Shown piece after piece: positions 26,118-35,579 of a stretch of 64,000 nt of DNA; the stretch's first letter is position 1; every line of letters starts with the position of its first letter. The DNA is from Paraglaciecola sp. L1A13 (GTDB lineage: Bacteria > Pseudomonadota > Gammaproteobacteria > Enterobacterales > Alteromonadaceae): contig NZ_CP047024.1 in NCBI RefSeq assembly GCF_009796745.1, positions 4,712,001 to 4,776,000 of the forward strand, in the 5' to 3' direction. The notes under the pieces are model-generated. The model worked only from the letters and a program-made list of their open reading frames with translations, did no database searches and had not been told where the DNA came from. The translations under genes were made by a program, and so were the position numbers.

Positions 26118-27464
26118 CTATTGTGACAACTTTTTTAATAAACGCTGGTGAATACCACCAAAGTCGCCGTTACTCATAATCAGCACGTGATCGCCTGGTT
26201 TAACGTACGACAGAATAGATTTCTCCAGTACGTCTAGGTCACTGTGCAACGAAGCCGTCACATCGCTTTGGGCTAAAAGTGCATCCATCGACCAGCTAAG
26301 ATTTCCTGGCTGATAAATAAAAACCTGATCTGCCGCAGACCATGACTTGGCTAACGTCTGTTTATGTACCCCCATTTTCATGGTGTTAGAACGTGGTTCT
26401 AGCACAGCTAAAATACGGGCATCACCTACCTTAGCTCGCAGCCCTTGTAAAGTCGTTGCTATTGCTGTGGGATGATGGGCAAAATCGTCGTAAATCGTTA
26501 TACCGTTTACGGTACCCAACACTTCCATACGCCGCTTAGCATTTATAAAGCTACCTAGCGCTTCAATAGCAACTTCTGGTAACACACCAGCATGACGCGC
26601 CGCAATAATAGCCATCATGGCATTTTGTACATTGTGCTGACCTAACAACGACCATTTAACGCGGCCAAAAGCACTACCTTTGTACACCACATCAAACTCA
26701 CTGCCATCAGGTAACGCATTTGTCACTTGCCAGTCACTACCAACAAACTGCACAGGCGACCAACAACCTTTATCGAGCACTTGTGTAATATGCTGATCGG
26801 CTTTTGGTGCAATAACCAACCCATTGCCTGGCAGCATACGAATAAGATGATGAAATTGCTTCTGAATATCAGCGATGCTGTCAAAGATATCAGCATGGTC
26901 AAACTCAATATTATTAATAACCAGCGTACGCGGACGGTAATGCACAAATTTTGAGCGCTTATCAAAAAAAGCGCTGTCATATTCATCAGCCTCTATTACG
27001 AAGAAAGGGGTTTCTCCTAAGCGCGCAGAAATATGAAAATTTTGCGGGATCCCACCAATCAAAAAACCCGGTGACATTCCCGCGAATTCGAGTATCCACG
27101 CCAACATACTTGAGGTACTGGTTTTACCATGGGTACCAGAAACCGCCAATACCCAACGATCTTTGAGTACGTTCTCTAATAGCCATTGAGGGCCACTTGT
27201 ATAGGGTATTCCGCGATTCAGTACATATTCTACGGCAAGATTACCACGAGAAAGTGCATTACCAATGATGACGATATCTGGTTGCGGATCAAACTGACTA
27301 TCATCAAATCCTTGGGTTAATTCGATGCCCAACTCTTCCAATTGCGTGCTCATTGGCGGGTAAACATTATTGTCTGAGCCGGTCACTTTATGGCCCATCG
27401 CCTTAGCAATCGCCGCGATACCGCCCATAAACGTCCCACAAATACCTAAAATATGTAGATGCAT
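26118..27464 (-). CDS. mpl: Mpl, murein tripeptide ligase
   Basis: A 448-residue Mur ligase (E. coli 457). The N-terminal nucleotide-binding fold starts MHLHILGICGTFMGG, the P-loop SGTHGKTSTSS is at 109-119, and the family's EADEYDSAFFDKRSKF motif and DDFAHHPTAI segment are present. It recycles peptidoglycan by joining the tripeptide L-Ala-gamma-D-Glu-meso-Dap to UDP-MurNAc. It is divergent from fbp, as in E. coli, with 225 bp between. The fbp/mpl arrangement supports orthology rather than MurC. Confidence 0.95.
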   Translation of the reverse strand: MHLHILGICGTFMGGIAAIAKAMGHKVTGSDNNVYPPMSTQLEELGIELTQGFDDSQFDPQPDIVIIGNALSRGNLAVEYVLNRGIPYTSGPQWLLENVLKDRWVLAVSGTHGKTSTSSMLAWILEFAGMSPGFLIGGIPQNFHISARLGETPFFVIEADEYDSAFFDKRSKFVHYRPRTLVINNIEFDHADIFDSIADIQKQFHHLIRMLPGNGLVIAPKADQHITQVLDKGCWSPVQFVGSDWQVTNALPDGSEFDVVYKGSAFGRVKWSLLGQHNVQNAMMAIIAARHAGVLPEVAIEALGSFINAKRRMEVLGTVNGITIYDDFAHHPTAIATTLQGLRAKVGDARILAVLEPRSNTMKMGVHKQTLAKSWSAADQVFIYQPGNLSWSMDALLAQSDVTASLHSDLDVLEKSILSYVKPGDHVLIMSNGDFGGIHQRLLKKLSQ

Positions 27465-27689
27465 ATGATTTTTTCTAGAATAAATAGGTCCCTAGATTAC
27501 CAGATACTGACACCAGTTCGCACTGACAAGATGACAATTTAATGATCAACAATACAAACTACGTTATTCTGGGCTGAGTTTTATGACAAATCCAGTTACA
27601 CTCATTAGTTCTTGCACAGCGATCATAAAAATAACAATATTCGTCTGTAATTCTGTCCCTACAATCGTGATAAAAGGCCAAGGTAATAC

Positions 27690-28661
27690 ATGAAAAGACT
27701 TAACTCGCAACTTCAAGAAGATGGCGCTCCTATGGAGCTTATTCTGCTACTAAGAACACTTTTAGCAGGATGTAAGGAAATATCATTTAGGGTTAGCCAA
27801 GGGGCATTAGCAGGCGTACTCGGCTCAACCTTGAGTGAAAATGTTCAAGGCGAGACGCAAAAAAAATTGGATGTTATATCTAACCAGATTCTTAAAGATA
27901 TTTTAAGTGAATCAGGCTATGTGAAGGCCATATCGTCAGAAGAAGAAGATGATGTAGTACCTTGTAATCCCAATGGTAACTACTTAGTTAGCTTTGATCC
28001 CCTAGACGGCTCATCAAATACTGATATTAATAGTCTTATCGGTACCATCTTTTCTATTACCCACGCCCCACAATGGATGGATGCGGATGACCCATCTGCA
28101 TTTTTACAGCCCGGTACACAGATAGTTGCCGCTGGATATGTTTTATATGGCCCAAGTGCCATGCTTGCCTTGAGTACAGGGCGCGGCACCCACTTGTACA
28201 CACTTGATAAAACTCATGGCGGTTTTTTATTAACCCAAAAAGATGTACAAGTGCCCAAGCAAACGTCTGAATTTGCCATCAATGCATCCAACCAGCGTCA
28301 TTGGGAAGATCCTGTACAAGACTACATCGGCGATTTAATTGCTGGTGAAGATGGTCCGCGTGGTAAAGACTTTAACATGCGTTGGGTGGCAGCCATGGTA
28401 GGAGACATTCACCGCGTACTTAGTCGCGGAGGTATATTTATGTATCCTTTTGACAAGCGCAACCCTGAAATGCCAGGAAAGCTACGCTTACTTTACGAAG
28501 CCAACCCAATGGCATTTTTGATGGAACAAGCGGGTGGCTTGGCATCAACGGGCCAAGGTAGAATATTGGAAGTAATGCCGACTGAAATCCATCAGCGAGT
28601 ACCGGTAATTCTAGGCTCCAAGGAAGAAGTAGAAACTTGTTTAACCTACTACAAAGCCTAA
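27690..28661 (+). CDS. fbp: Fbp, class I fructose-1,6-bisphosphatase
   Basis: A 323-residue protein (E. coli 332). Metal and substrate motifs are present: EEEDD (93-97 region), the [11 protein letters not shown] signature (about 102-112), and [26 protein letters not shown] near the C-terminus. It removes the 1-phosphate of fructose 1,6-bisphosphate in gluconeogenesis. The start is supported by AAGG upstream (GGCCAAGGTAATACATG). The N-terminus is a few residues shorter than E. coli Fbp. It ends at a bidirectional terminator shared with the type II secretion operon. Confidence 0.96.
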   Translation: MKRLNSQLQEDGAPMELILLLRTLLAGCKEISFRVSQGALAGVLGSTLSENVQGETQKKLDVISNQILKDILSESGYVKAISSEEEDDVVPCNPNGNYLVSFDPLDGSSNTDINSLIGTIFSITHAPQWMDADDPSAFLQPGTQIVAAGYVLYGPSAMLALSTGRGTHLYTLDKTHGGFLLTQKDVQVPKQTSEFAINASNQRHWEDPVQDYIGDLIAGEDGPRGKDFNMRWVAAMVGDIHRVLSRGGIFMYPFDKRNPEMPGKLRLLYEANPMAFLMEQAGGLASTGQGRILEVMPTEIHQRVPVILGSKEEVETCLTYYKA

Positions 28662-28681
28662 ATTATATTTAGAAAATCAAT

Positions 28682-28710
28682 AAAAAAAAGCGCTTTAAAG
28701 CGCTTTTTTT
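28682..28710. terminator. Bidirectional terminator between fbp and gspN
   Basis: An A-run, then AAAGCGCTTT facing AAAGCGCTTT, then seven Ts. The near-perfect palindrome with A/T flanks ends both the fbp transcript and the long minus-strand gsp operon. Confidence 0.9.
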
Positions 28711-28728
28711 ATATTCGCTGTACGCTAG

Positions 28729-29472
28729 CTAAAACTTAACGGGGTAGTAACCTTGTGCGTCTTTCTTGCCAAAAAACTGAGCCGCTTGATGTACTTCTTC
28801 AGGCAACGCATTATCAGGTTTAAAACGGCCATTAATACGAAACGCTAGCGAACTTGGAATATGTGCCACAGCACTTAAACCAAAGCTGTTAGGTTCATTA
28901 ATAGTCATCACTATTTCTTTGTTTTCACATTTGAGCGTAGCTTCAAAATTGCCTAACTCAATATCTTGCTGTGTCCCTTGTACTTTAGCTTTTAACCACA
29001 AACCTTGGCCTGTCATTGCTGTACAATGCTCACTATAATCTAGTTCCTCTAGGGCAATTTTAAAGCGCCCGCTAGCATTGACTGGAATCGGTAAAGGCAA
29101 ACTACTGATCACTAAGCTTGTTGGTAAAAATATCTGCAGGTCTTCCCCTTGCACGCGACCATTGGATATCGCTACATTACCGTTCAGAGAAATATCTTCC
29201 ACCTCACGAATATTGCCTGCTTTTAGATTCAAACTGGCTGAGCCTGTAAGCAATGGCAAAAAGGCCAATTCCCAATTCAAATCATGCACAGGCAACCCCT
29301 GTACCGTTACCATGGATGCATGACCACTCCAAATGGTACCCGATACCCCGTGCACCGTCACTTCTGGCGGCAGTTGAACTCGTGAAATAACTTGCGCTGC
29401 AGGTAGTTTAGCAATGAGAAAAATAGCGTAAATAACTAGGCAGGTAATGCCCCATTTTAAAACTGACTTCAT
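28729..29472 (-). CDS. gspN: GspN, type II secretion inner-membrane protein
   Basis: A 247-residue protein with a single N-terminal membrane anchor (about 4-22, WGITCLVIYAIFLIAKLPA) and a periplasmic beta-rich part showing the GspN/AsmA-like pattern (VHGVSGTIWSGHASMV...GLPVHDLNWELAF). GspN is an accessory subunit not required in every T2SS. ATG 29472 overlaps the gspM stop as ATGA, so it is the coupled last gene of gspC-N. The cysteine pair (SEHCTAM, ATLKCEN) probably forms a disulfide. Confidence 0.9.
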   Translation of the reverse strand: MKSVLKWGITCLVIYAIFLIAKLPAAQVISRVQLPPEVTVHGVSGTIWSGHASMVTVQGLPVHDLNWELAFLPLLTGSASLNLKAGNIREVEDISLNGNVAISNGRVQGEDLQIFLPTSLVISSLPLPIPVNASGRFKIALEELDYSEHCTAMTGQGLWLKAKVQGTQQDIELGNFEATLKCENKEIVMTINEPNSFGLSAVAHIPSSLAFRINGRFKPDNALPEEVHQAAQFFGKKDAQGYYPVKF

Positions 29473-29948
29473 AATTTACCTAATTTCAAACGACGGATCT
29501 TAACCTCTCCTGGTGCATCACTCTCAGCGATATCTACATCCAAGATACTGATCCCCATTTCTTCCATAGACTTAAGCCAATCTAATACATCGTTAAAAGA
29601 TGCCTGATCAACCCATACTTGTAATTCATCACCTTGGGGCTGCATGCGGGTTATGGCAATATTTGCTCTTGCGGCTGTTTGATTTGCGGCTTGGGCGAGT
29701 GAACCATTAAAACCAGCGACTACACCCTGTGCAGCTCTGAGCTGCATGGCTCGATTAGCATTCTTTTGCACCCAACTTAATAATGATTTTTGTGCAATGA
29801 CTGCTTTTTGGTCACGTTCAATAGCGTGGTTTAATGGCGCCCAAACTAACCAATAAAACATACCCACGACCACCACAACTGCAGAGATAATAACTAGGCG
29901 TTGCTCACGCTCTGTTAGCTGACTAAATTTTTGTTTAAGCATATTCAT
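29469..29948 (-). CDS. gspM: GspM, type II secretion inner-membrane protein
   Basis: A 159-residue protein: short basic cytoplasmic start (MNMLKQKFSQLTEREQRLVI), a membrane helix (about 18-36, IISAVVVVVGMFYWLVWAPL), and a periplasmic ferredoxin-like domain. The TEREQRL...W(x)P pattern is typical of GspM, which forms a heterodimer with GspL in the assembly platform. An AAGGAG ribosome site lies within the last codons of gspL, so the two are coupled. Confidence 0.92.
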   Translation of the reverse strand: MNMLKQKFSQLTEREQRLVIISAVVVVVGMFYWLVWAPLNHAIERDQKAVIAQKSLLSWVQKNANRAMQLRAAQGVVAGFNGSLAQAANQTAARANIAITRMQPQGDELQVWVDQASFNDVLDWLKSMEEMGISILDVDIAESDAPGEVKIRRLKLGKL

Positions 29949-29949
29949 A

Positions 29950-31143
29950 TTAGCTCCTTACCACCAACGAACCGTATACTAAATCATTACGGTTATTGAT
30001 TGCTCCTTGCTCTACTTCAAAACCTTGAGCTTCAGCTAAACGCTTAAATTCTTCTAACGATTCAAAGTTTGTAGCCATGGCTTGCATTCTTATCTCTCTG
30101 CGAGCTGAATCGAATTTCACACTGGCCGGTTTCACCTGACTTGTAGCAAATGCCTCTGAAAGCTGGTTCATCATTACTAGCATGGACGAGCTGCCAGTTC
30201 CTTGTTCAAGGGCTGCCATTTTACTGCGCATAGTCGCGCGCAGGTCTCGATAAGCGCCAGCTTTAGGAAATGCACGTTGAAACTCCGCTTTAACTTGCTG
30301 AGACAACGCCGCTTTCTCGCTGCTTAGTTGCTGCTGCATCGCAACTTTATCAATCAAAGTTGTACACAGTGCAATCACAGCTAATACAGCGGCTAAGCGC
30401 CATTTTCTAAAATCCCCGCCTTGCTTTTTCCGGGATTTAAATTCACCTTGCAGTAAATTAAAATGCGTTGCCTGTAATCCACTTGCCAAAATTTTCATCG
30501 GCATATCAACTGGCTTCTCATGTAATACGACGTTATTCATTTCAGCAGCAGAAAGACTAGTGTAATTATCTAAAGGCAGCGGTACTGCTAACTGCTTAGC
30601 GTGATGGTTAATAGCTTGCACCAGCCAGTTTTTTTCGCCTTGAATGCCAGCCCACTGATCTTGACGAATTAATAACTGTTCGCCTAATTCTAGGGCAGCC
30701 CAACCTTCGGCAGGCTCCGGTACCGCTAATATATCGGGTAAAATGCGTTCACATTGTAAACCAGCCTCTGCAAGTTGTGTCTGCCAAGCGTGTAAACGTA
30801 CCTTGCTCACTACAGCAACCGCTTGTTGATTACCTTTTCGCCCACCTAATGCAAAAAACTGCGCGCCGATATCCCCGCTAATTTCATCCTCTAACATAAA
30901 CGGAATGGCACTAAGGGCTTTACGTCCACCTTTATTTGGTAATGTCACCCATTTAAGCAGTACGTCACTCGTAGGCACGAGCACGATAATAGGCCGCTGA
31001 CCTGCACGATCTTTTAACGATGACAAATGCTCTGCATCTGGAAGCTCACCGCTTGCAATAACGTCATCACCTTGGGCTGAACACACGATCCAATGGATTA
31101 TGTCATCTTCATTTGAACCCAATCTAACTATTAATTGTTCCAT
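29950..31143 (-). CDS. gspL: GspL, type II secretion platform protein
   Basis: A 397-residue bitopic protein: a cytoplasmic actin-like domain (about 1-235) that recruits the ATPase GspE, one membrane helix (about 248-264, LAAVLAVIALCTTLI), and a periplasmic ferredoxin-like domain (about 300-397). The N-terminal MEQLIVRLGSNEDDIIHWIV pattern and the closing FEVEQGAINNRNDLVYGSLV match the family. It starts 79 bp after gspK, the largest gap in the operon, but still seems part of it. Confidence 0.93.
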   Translation of the reverse strand: MEQLIVRLGSNEDDIIHWIVCSAQGDDVIASGELPDAEHLSSLKDRAGQRPIIVLVPTSDVLLKWVTLPNKGGRKALSAIPFMLEDEISGDIGAQFFALGGRKGNQQAVAVVSKVRLHAWQTQLAEAGLQCERILPDILAVPEPAEGWAALELGEQLLIRQDQWAGIQGEKNWLVQAINHHAKQLAVPLPLDNYTSLSAAEMNNVVLHEKPVDMPMKILASGLQATHFNLLQGEFKSRKKQGGDFRKWRLAAVLAVIALCTTLIDKVAMQQQLSSEKAALSQQVKAEFQRAFPKAGAYRDLRATMRSKMAALEQGTGSSSMLVMMNQLSEAFATSQVKPASVKFDSARREIRMQAMATNFESLEEFKRLAEAQGFEVEQGAINNRNDLVYGSLVVRS

Positions 31144-31222
31144 TATGCTAGCCTACTCTGGTCTTTACACATGCTGTTTATGTCTATTAGACCCATGTGT
31201 GGGTTACTATTTTTATCATTTT

Positions 31223-32221
31223 TCATAGGGTGCCAAATTCTCTGCGCAACAACGTCACATTCTCACTTTCATCCACTGCAAATACGCTAACCATTGAAAA
31301 CGTGGCGTCATTGTAAGCAGTCTTAACTTCTAACAAGAAGTGCCCAGTGGTGACGTCAAACCAATCGTCACGCTCATCAGGCATATTTAGTGCTGTAATA
31401 GCACTACTGGCCAAGAAGTCAGCTACGGTTTTGAAGCCATCCTTAGGACGATTAGTTATAATGCCTTGCGCCTCAGACAAGCTTAAACCAGTCAAGGCAG
31501 CCAACACAGGCGCGCTTTTTTCATCTATGGTATTGACGTTAATTTTAAGGTCATCATTGCCCGGTATCACGCATACCTGCTTTAGCAATACGTCAAGCCA
31601 TTCACTACTGACACCATTGACCAAACGTAATTCTGTTTTGTGTGCCATCAAATTATTGGCTGCAAGATAGGGGAATTGGCGTGATTCATACTCACTGTCT
31701 TCGGCCCCTTGTTGACTCATATCGCTGTCGCTATCTAACCAGTCCACCAGCGAGTCACTAAAAGTATCTATATCGTAGGTACTAATATCGCCGTTAACGT
31801 TCTCCATCAGGCGTTTAAACGCCATTTGACGCTCACTTGGGCCGCTAGTCCCACCAGCACTACTTTGCGTACCACCACGTAAACTATTCACGTTGAAACA
31901 ACTTTGCATATCGTATAGTTGCGCTTGAATGCCGCCGCCCTCTAAGGGATAAACAAATGGTTCAGACCATTGTTGGTCAAAGCTGATTACGCCATCACTG
32001 TTTTCCAGTAAAAGCTTAATGGATTTCTGCGCGTATTGTTCTGCGCCCATGGCGTACCAATAGGCTTGATTGTTGTCTTTTATATTTGATGCACGTTTAA
32101 CTTGCAGCTGTAAACGAGAACCCATTTCAGTTGCCAGCACACTCACTAATGCCACGATTAGCAATACAATAATCAGCGCAACACCGGTCTGATGCTGTTT
32201 TGGTTTCATTAAATGATTCAT
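31223..32221 (-). CDS. gspK: GspK, minor pseudopilin
   Basis: A 332-residue protein. The prepilin-type leader ends in G followed by VALIIVLLIVALVSVLATEM (processing at QTG-V), and as usual in GspK the +5 Glu of other pseudopilins is absent. The large globular domain follows, with a helix-hairpin-helix region near 235-270 (LSLSEAQGIITNRP) and acidic residues (DWLDSDSDMSQQGAEDSEYE) that form the calcium sites. GspK caps the pseudopilus tip with GspI and GspJ. ATG 32221 overlaps the gspJ stop as ATGA. Confidence 0.93.
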   Translation of the reverse strand: MNHLMKPKQHQTGVALIIVLLIVALVSVLATEMGSRLQLQVKRASNIKDNNQAYWYAMGAEQYAQKSIKLLLENSDGVISFDQQWSEPFVYPLEGGGIQAQLYDMQSCFNVNSLRGGTQSSAGGTSGPSERQMAFKRLMENVNGDISTYDIDTFSDSLVDWLDSDSDMSQQGAEDSEYESRQFPYLAANNLMAHKTELRLVNGVSSEWLDVLLKQVCVIPGNDDLKINVNTIDEKSAPVLAALTGLSLSEAQGIITNRPKDGFKTVADFLASSAITALNMPDERDDWFDVTTGHFLLEVKTAYNDATFSMVSVFAVDESENVTLLRREFGTL

Positions 32222-32886
32222 GAGCTACTGCCGGAGAGTAAAAATTCTCGGCGAATAAAACCAAAATCTTGACTCGTAAATTCGATTGCAACAGCTTTAG
32301 GCAGCACGGTATCGCTGTAATCTTCTTGCCATGCTGAGTCGCCTTCTTCATCCTCTTGGGCTGAAATAAAGTACACTTTGAAATCATCTATGTTTTCCAG
32401 CAGTACTTTGACCTTAGGCTCATAACCAATCACATTATCAACATAGTTGCCGTATAAACGCTGTAACTGGCGCTCCTGCACCCGATAACCCACACCCTGC
32501 AAAGTACTGCGTGGCAATCTTAATTGTGGGTTATACCAACCGCCATGTACAAACGCGAGTCCATCGTGGTCACTCTCGAGAACACCGTCGCCGCCATACA
32601 TTACGCGCTCACTCGCTTCACCTTCCACTCGAACGGGTCGCTCAACAGCTTGTAACACATCACGCTCGAGGGTGAGCATAGCGCGCTGTAATGTTTGAAG
32701 TTTGCCGAAACGCTCATTAGACAACTTGTCACTATCGATCACGCTAGTAAGTACACCTGTGCTTGCTATGCCAATCAGGGTAAAAATTGCCATAGCAATC
32801 AAAATTTCAAGCAGTGTAAAACCTCTGGCTCTCCCTAGAGATGAAGAACGATTGTTCGCTGCAATAGAATCAAGGTAACTATGCAT
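32218..32886 (-). CDS. gspJ: GspJ, minor pseudopilin
   Basis: Start at ATG 32886 (MHSYLDS), which overlaps the end of gspI by eight bases; a TTG 21 bases upstream is open but less likely. The 222-residue protein has the prepilin leader RARG-FTLLEILIAMAIFTLIG with processing before Phe, a 20-residue membrane helix, and a beta-rich head (RVEGEASERVMYGGDGV...). GspJ joins GspI and GspK at the pseudopilus tip. The leader of about 22 residues is longer than usual. Confidence 0.92.
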   Translation of the reverse strand: MHSYLDSIAANNRSSSLGRARGFTLLEILIAMAIFTLIGIASTGVLTSVIDSDKLSNERFGKLQTLQRAMLTLERDVLQAVERPVRVEGEASERVMYGGDGVLESDHDGLAFVHGGWYNPQLRLPRSTLQGVGYRVQERQLQRLYGNYVDNVIGYEPKVKVLLENIDDFKVYFISAQEDEEGDSAWQEDYSDTVLPKAVAIEFTSQDFGFIRREFLLSGSSS

Positions 32887-33268
32887 CGGTATCTCGCTTT
32901 GCCACAAAAGTCACAACCGAGGTAATAGGCGCCGCAAGTTTCTCGTCTAAGGCTACGCTGACCTCAACCGACAACAACTCTTTGTCATTAGTTTTGGTCA
33001 CTTTTTGTTGCCAATACCAAGTTCGGTCTGCCATATCCTGCTCACCTTTGGCATTATTTTTTGGCGGCCACTGAGTCGATAACTGTAATTGCGTTAAGCG
33101 ATTATTTGCCACCCAAGTAGCAAAGGTAATCTCTTCAATTTGTCCAATGCTAGCAAGATGGTCGCTGGCAGCTTTCATAATTGCGGTAGCTGTCATAGCG
33201 AAAATGACTAATGCCACCATCACTTCCAACAAGGTCATGCCTTTTTGCTGTGCGGTGCATGAACTCAT
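32879..33268 (-). CDS. gspI: GspI, minor pseudopilin
   Basis: A 129-residue protein. The leader ends QQKG, and the mature protein starts MTLLEVMVALVIFAMTATAI with Glu at +5; the small periplasmic domain has the family pattern WVANNRLTQLQL...RTWYW. The initiating ATG lies in the last bases of gspH (ATGA overlap at 33265-33268). It nucleates the tip complex. Confidence 0.92.
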   Translation of the reverse strand: MSSCTAQQKGMTLLEVMVALVIFAMTATAIMKAASDHLASIGQIEEITFATWVANNRLTQLQLSTQWPPKNNAKGEQDMADRTWYWQQKVTKTNDKELLSVEVSVALDEKLAAPITSVVTFVAKRDTDA

Positions 33269-33909
33269 AACTGATCCAGCGGACCGTCAACCGTTACGGG
33301 TAACGAATCTTGAACATTCACTCGAAAATAACTCGGTACTTCAGATGAAAATCCAGGGTCATATGCAAAAGATAAAGAAAAAGGGGTGATATCACCGCTT
33401 GATAATAGAAAGACTTGTGGTGGAGGAAGCGTTTTTTCTTCCTCATCACCTATACTGACGCTGTCATCACTGACGGATAACTCGGCATCAATAGTAGACT
33501 CGTTAAATAGGCTATCGTCTGTGTCCCAAGGTAAATCATTCAGTTCTAATTCGAAGGTGAATTCGTCAGGCAAGATATGCGCCTCGAATGTTTTATCGCT
33601 AGCGATAAGTTGCCAATTCTGCTCTTCATCGAGCACCATAAAGCTATATTGATTTTTATCTTGGTCGACTCTTAAACCCAGCTGTTTCTGGTTTAGTACG
33701 GCAAAATCAGATGCCATACTAAACACCACCTGAAAGCGCTGCACTTGTTTTTTGAGGCGGTCTTGACCACTTTGCCCCCCGATATTAAATACCACAGTGC
33801 CTGCTAGTAATCCCATTATGACCAGCACTAACATCACTTCTATTAAGGTGAACCCTCGCGATTTTCGGGGAGTTGCGCTAAACGAGTTAAAAAAGGCAGA
33901 CTGTGGCAC
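33265..33909 (-). CDS. gspH: GspH, minor pseudopilin
   Basis: A 214-residue protein with leader ending KSRG and mature start FTLIEVMLVLVIMGLLAGTV (Glu at +5). The head domain includes a long acidic loop (about 140-165: DDSLFNESTIDAELSVSDD) that makes it longer than E. coli GspH. Together with GspG it forms part of the pseudopilus between tip and shaft. It is separated from gspG by seven bases. Confidence 0.92.
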   Translation of the reverse strand: MPQSAFFNSFSATPRKSRGFTLIEVMLVLVIMGLLAGTVVFNIGGQSGQDRLKKQVQRFQVVFSMASDFAVLNQKQLGLRVDQDKNQYSFMVLDEEQNWQLIASDKTFEAHILPDEFTFELELNDLPWDTDDSLFNESTIDAELSVSDDSVSIGDEEEKTLPPPQVFLLSSGDITPFSLSFAYDPGFSSEVPSYFRVNVQDSLPVTVDGPLDQL

Positions 33910-33916
33910 TGAGCAA

Positions 33917-34357
33917 CTAACCTAAATAATCGTTAAGATTCCAGTTCCCAATGTCATCATCGGTTCCGGCCTCACCGTCAGGACCATTGGAGAAGATATC
34001 GATTACCCCTACTTCGCCTGGGCTCAATAATTGATAAGGATTACCCCATGGATCTTGAGGCAAACGCTTGATAAATCCGCCTTCCTGGTAATTGCGCGGA
34101 ATAGGATCAATCGTTGGAATAGTCACTAAGGCCTCTAAACCTTGCTCACTGGTAGGAAACACATTATTGCGCAACTTGTACATCTCAAGAGCACTTTCAA
34201 GCTGCTGAATATCCACAGCGGCCTTTTTCACTTGCGCTTGCTCTTGATTGCCTAAAATTGATGGCGCGATCATCGACGCCATAATGCCGATAATAAGTAA
34301 AACTACCATGACTTCAATCAAGCTAAAGCCGCGCTGGGTACGTTGTAACATTTTCAT
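33917..34357 (-). CDS. gspG: GspG, major pseudopilin
   Basis: A 146-residue protein, typical of the family. Leader MKMLQRTQRG, then FSLIEVMVVLLIIGIMASMI with Glu at +5, followed by the conserved LE(S)ALEMYKLRNNVFPTSEQGLEALV and the calcium loop near the C-terminus (GEAGTDDDIGNW). GspG polymerises into the pseudopilus that pushes cargo through GspD. The ATG at 34357 abuts the gspF start region, so translation is coupled. Confidence 0.96.
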   Translation of the reverse strand: MKMLQRTQRGFSLIEVMVVLLIIGIMASMIAPSILGNQEQAQVKKAAVDIQQLESALEMYKLRNNVFPTSEQGLEALVTIPTIDPIPRNYQEGGFIKRLPQDPWGNPYQLLSPGEVGVIDIFSNGPDGEAGTDDDIGNWNLNDYLG

Positions 34358-35578
34358 TTAAAGATTCACCATGTTGTTTAAAGCTAAAATAGGTTGCAGG
34401 ATGGCCATTACAATAAACAGCACAATACCCGCCATAGAGACAATCAAGAGTGGTTCAAATACTTTCAGTGACACACCTACCAAAGATTCAAACTCTCTAT
34501 CTTGGTTATCTGCCGCTCGACCAAGCATCTGGGTCAGCTCACCACTGCGTTCACCAGAGGCAATCATATGCATCATCATCGGCGGAAACATCTTAGTACG
34601 TTCAAGAGCTGCACGTAGGCTTGAGCCTTCTTTTACATTGATTGATGCACCTTTGACCTCATCACGAATGTACAAGTTCGCCAGCACATCACTAGAAATT
34701 TTCATGCTCTCAAGCAAGGGCACCGAACTAGAGGTTAATATGCTCAATGTACGAGCAAAGCGTGCCGTGTTGAGGCCTTTAGAGACCTTGCCCAGTAAGG
34801 GTAAGCCAAGAATAAAATGATGATAACGTTTTTTCATGACTGGTTGCTGTAACACACGACTTATCACCATCGCGAGCAATGCCAGCACGACTATCAGTAT
34901 CAAACCATAGCTTTGCATCCACTCACTTACACTGATCAGCACTTTAGTAATAGTAGGTAAGTCTTGTCCCATATGATCGAACTGACCAACAATTTTGGGT
35001 ACCACCACGGTGAGTAATAAAATAACGATACCCATGGCAAAAAACATCATAAGCAGGGGATACACCAAGGCTTGGGTTATTTGGCTGCGGGTTTGTTGAC
35101 GTTTTTCTGTGTAATCAGCCAATCGATTTAATACGGTATCTAAGTGTCCAGATTTTTCACCTGCGGCCACCATGGCGCGAAATAACTCATCAAAAACATG
35201 GGGGAATTCAGCCATCGCATCAGCCAAGTTGTAACCTTCGACAACTTTACTGCGTACCGCCATCATCATGTTTTTCTGGCGCGGTTTTTCAGATTGTTGC
35301 GCCACCGCCATCAATGCTTCTTCAATCGGCAATGATGACTCAACTAAGGTCGCGAGTTGACGGGTAAGCAAAGCGAGATCAGAGGCAGAAATCTTAGGTT
35401 TAAACAACGAAAACTGTGTAGCGGATTGTCGCTCCTTCTCTGCGACTTGCTCCACTTCTAACGGAATAAGGTGTTGCTCACGCAATTGCTGGCGTATTTG
35501 TCTAGCGTTGTCGCCTTCTAGTACACCGCTTTTATTTTTGCCGTTTCTATCAAGTGCTTTAAATGCAAACGCTGCCAT
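34358..35578 (-). CDS. gspF: GspF, type II secretion platform protein
   Basis: A 406-residue inner-membrane protein. Two homologous cytoplasmic helical domains (about 65-170 and 270-375), each with the pattern LxxxLxxLxxxGLPL/VPL (here LATLVESSLPIEEAL and LSILTSSSVPLLESM), are followed by membrane helices near 170-190, 220-240 and 380-400. It sits at the centre of the assembly platform and is turned by GspE. Its stop abuts the gspG start and its start lies one base after gspE. Confidence 0.95.
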   Translation of the reverse strand: MAAFAFKALDRNGKNKSGVLEGDNARQIRQQLREQHLIPLEVEQVAEKERQSATQFSLFKPKISASDLALLTRQLATLVESSLPIEEALMAVAQQSEKPRQKNMMMAVRSKVVEGYNLADAMAEFPHVFDELFRAMVAAGEKSGHLDTVLNRLADYTEKRQQTRSQITQALVYPLLMMFFAMGIVILLLTVVVPKIVGQFDHMGQDLPTITKVLISVSEWMQSYGLILIVVLALLAMVISRVLQQPVMKKRYHHFILGLPLLGKVSKGLNTARFARTLSILTSSSVPLLESMKISSDVLANLYIRDEVKGASINVKEGSSLRAALERTKMFPPMMMHMIASGERSGELTQMLGRAADNQDREFESLVGVSLKVFEPLLIVSMAGIVLFIVMAILQPILALNNMVNL

Positions 35579-35579
35579 T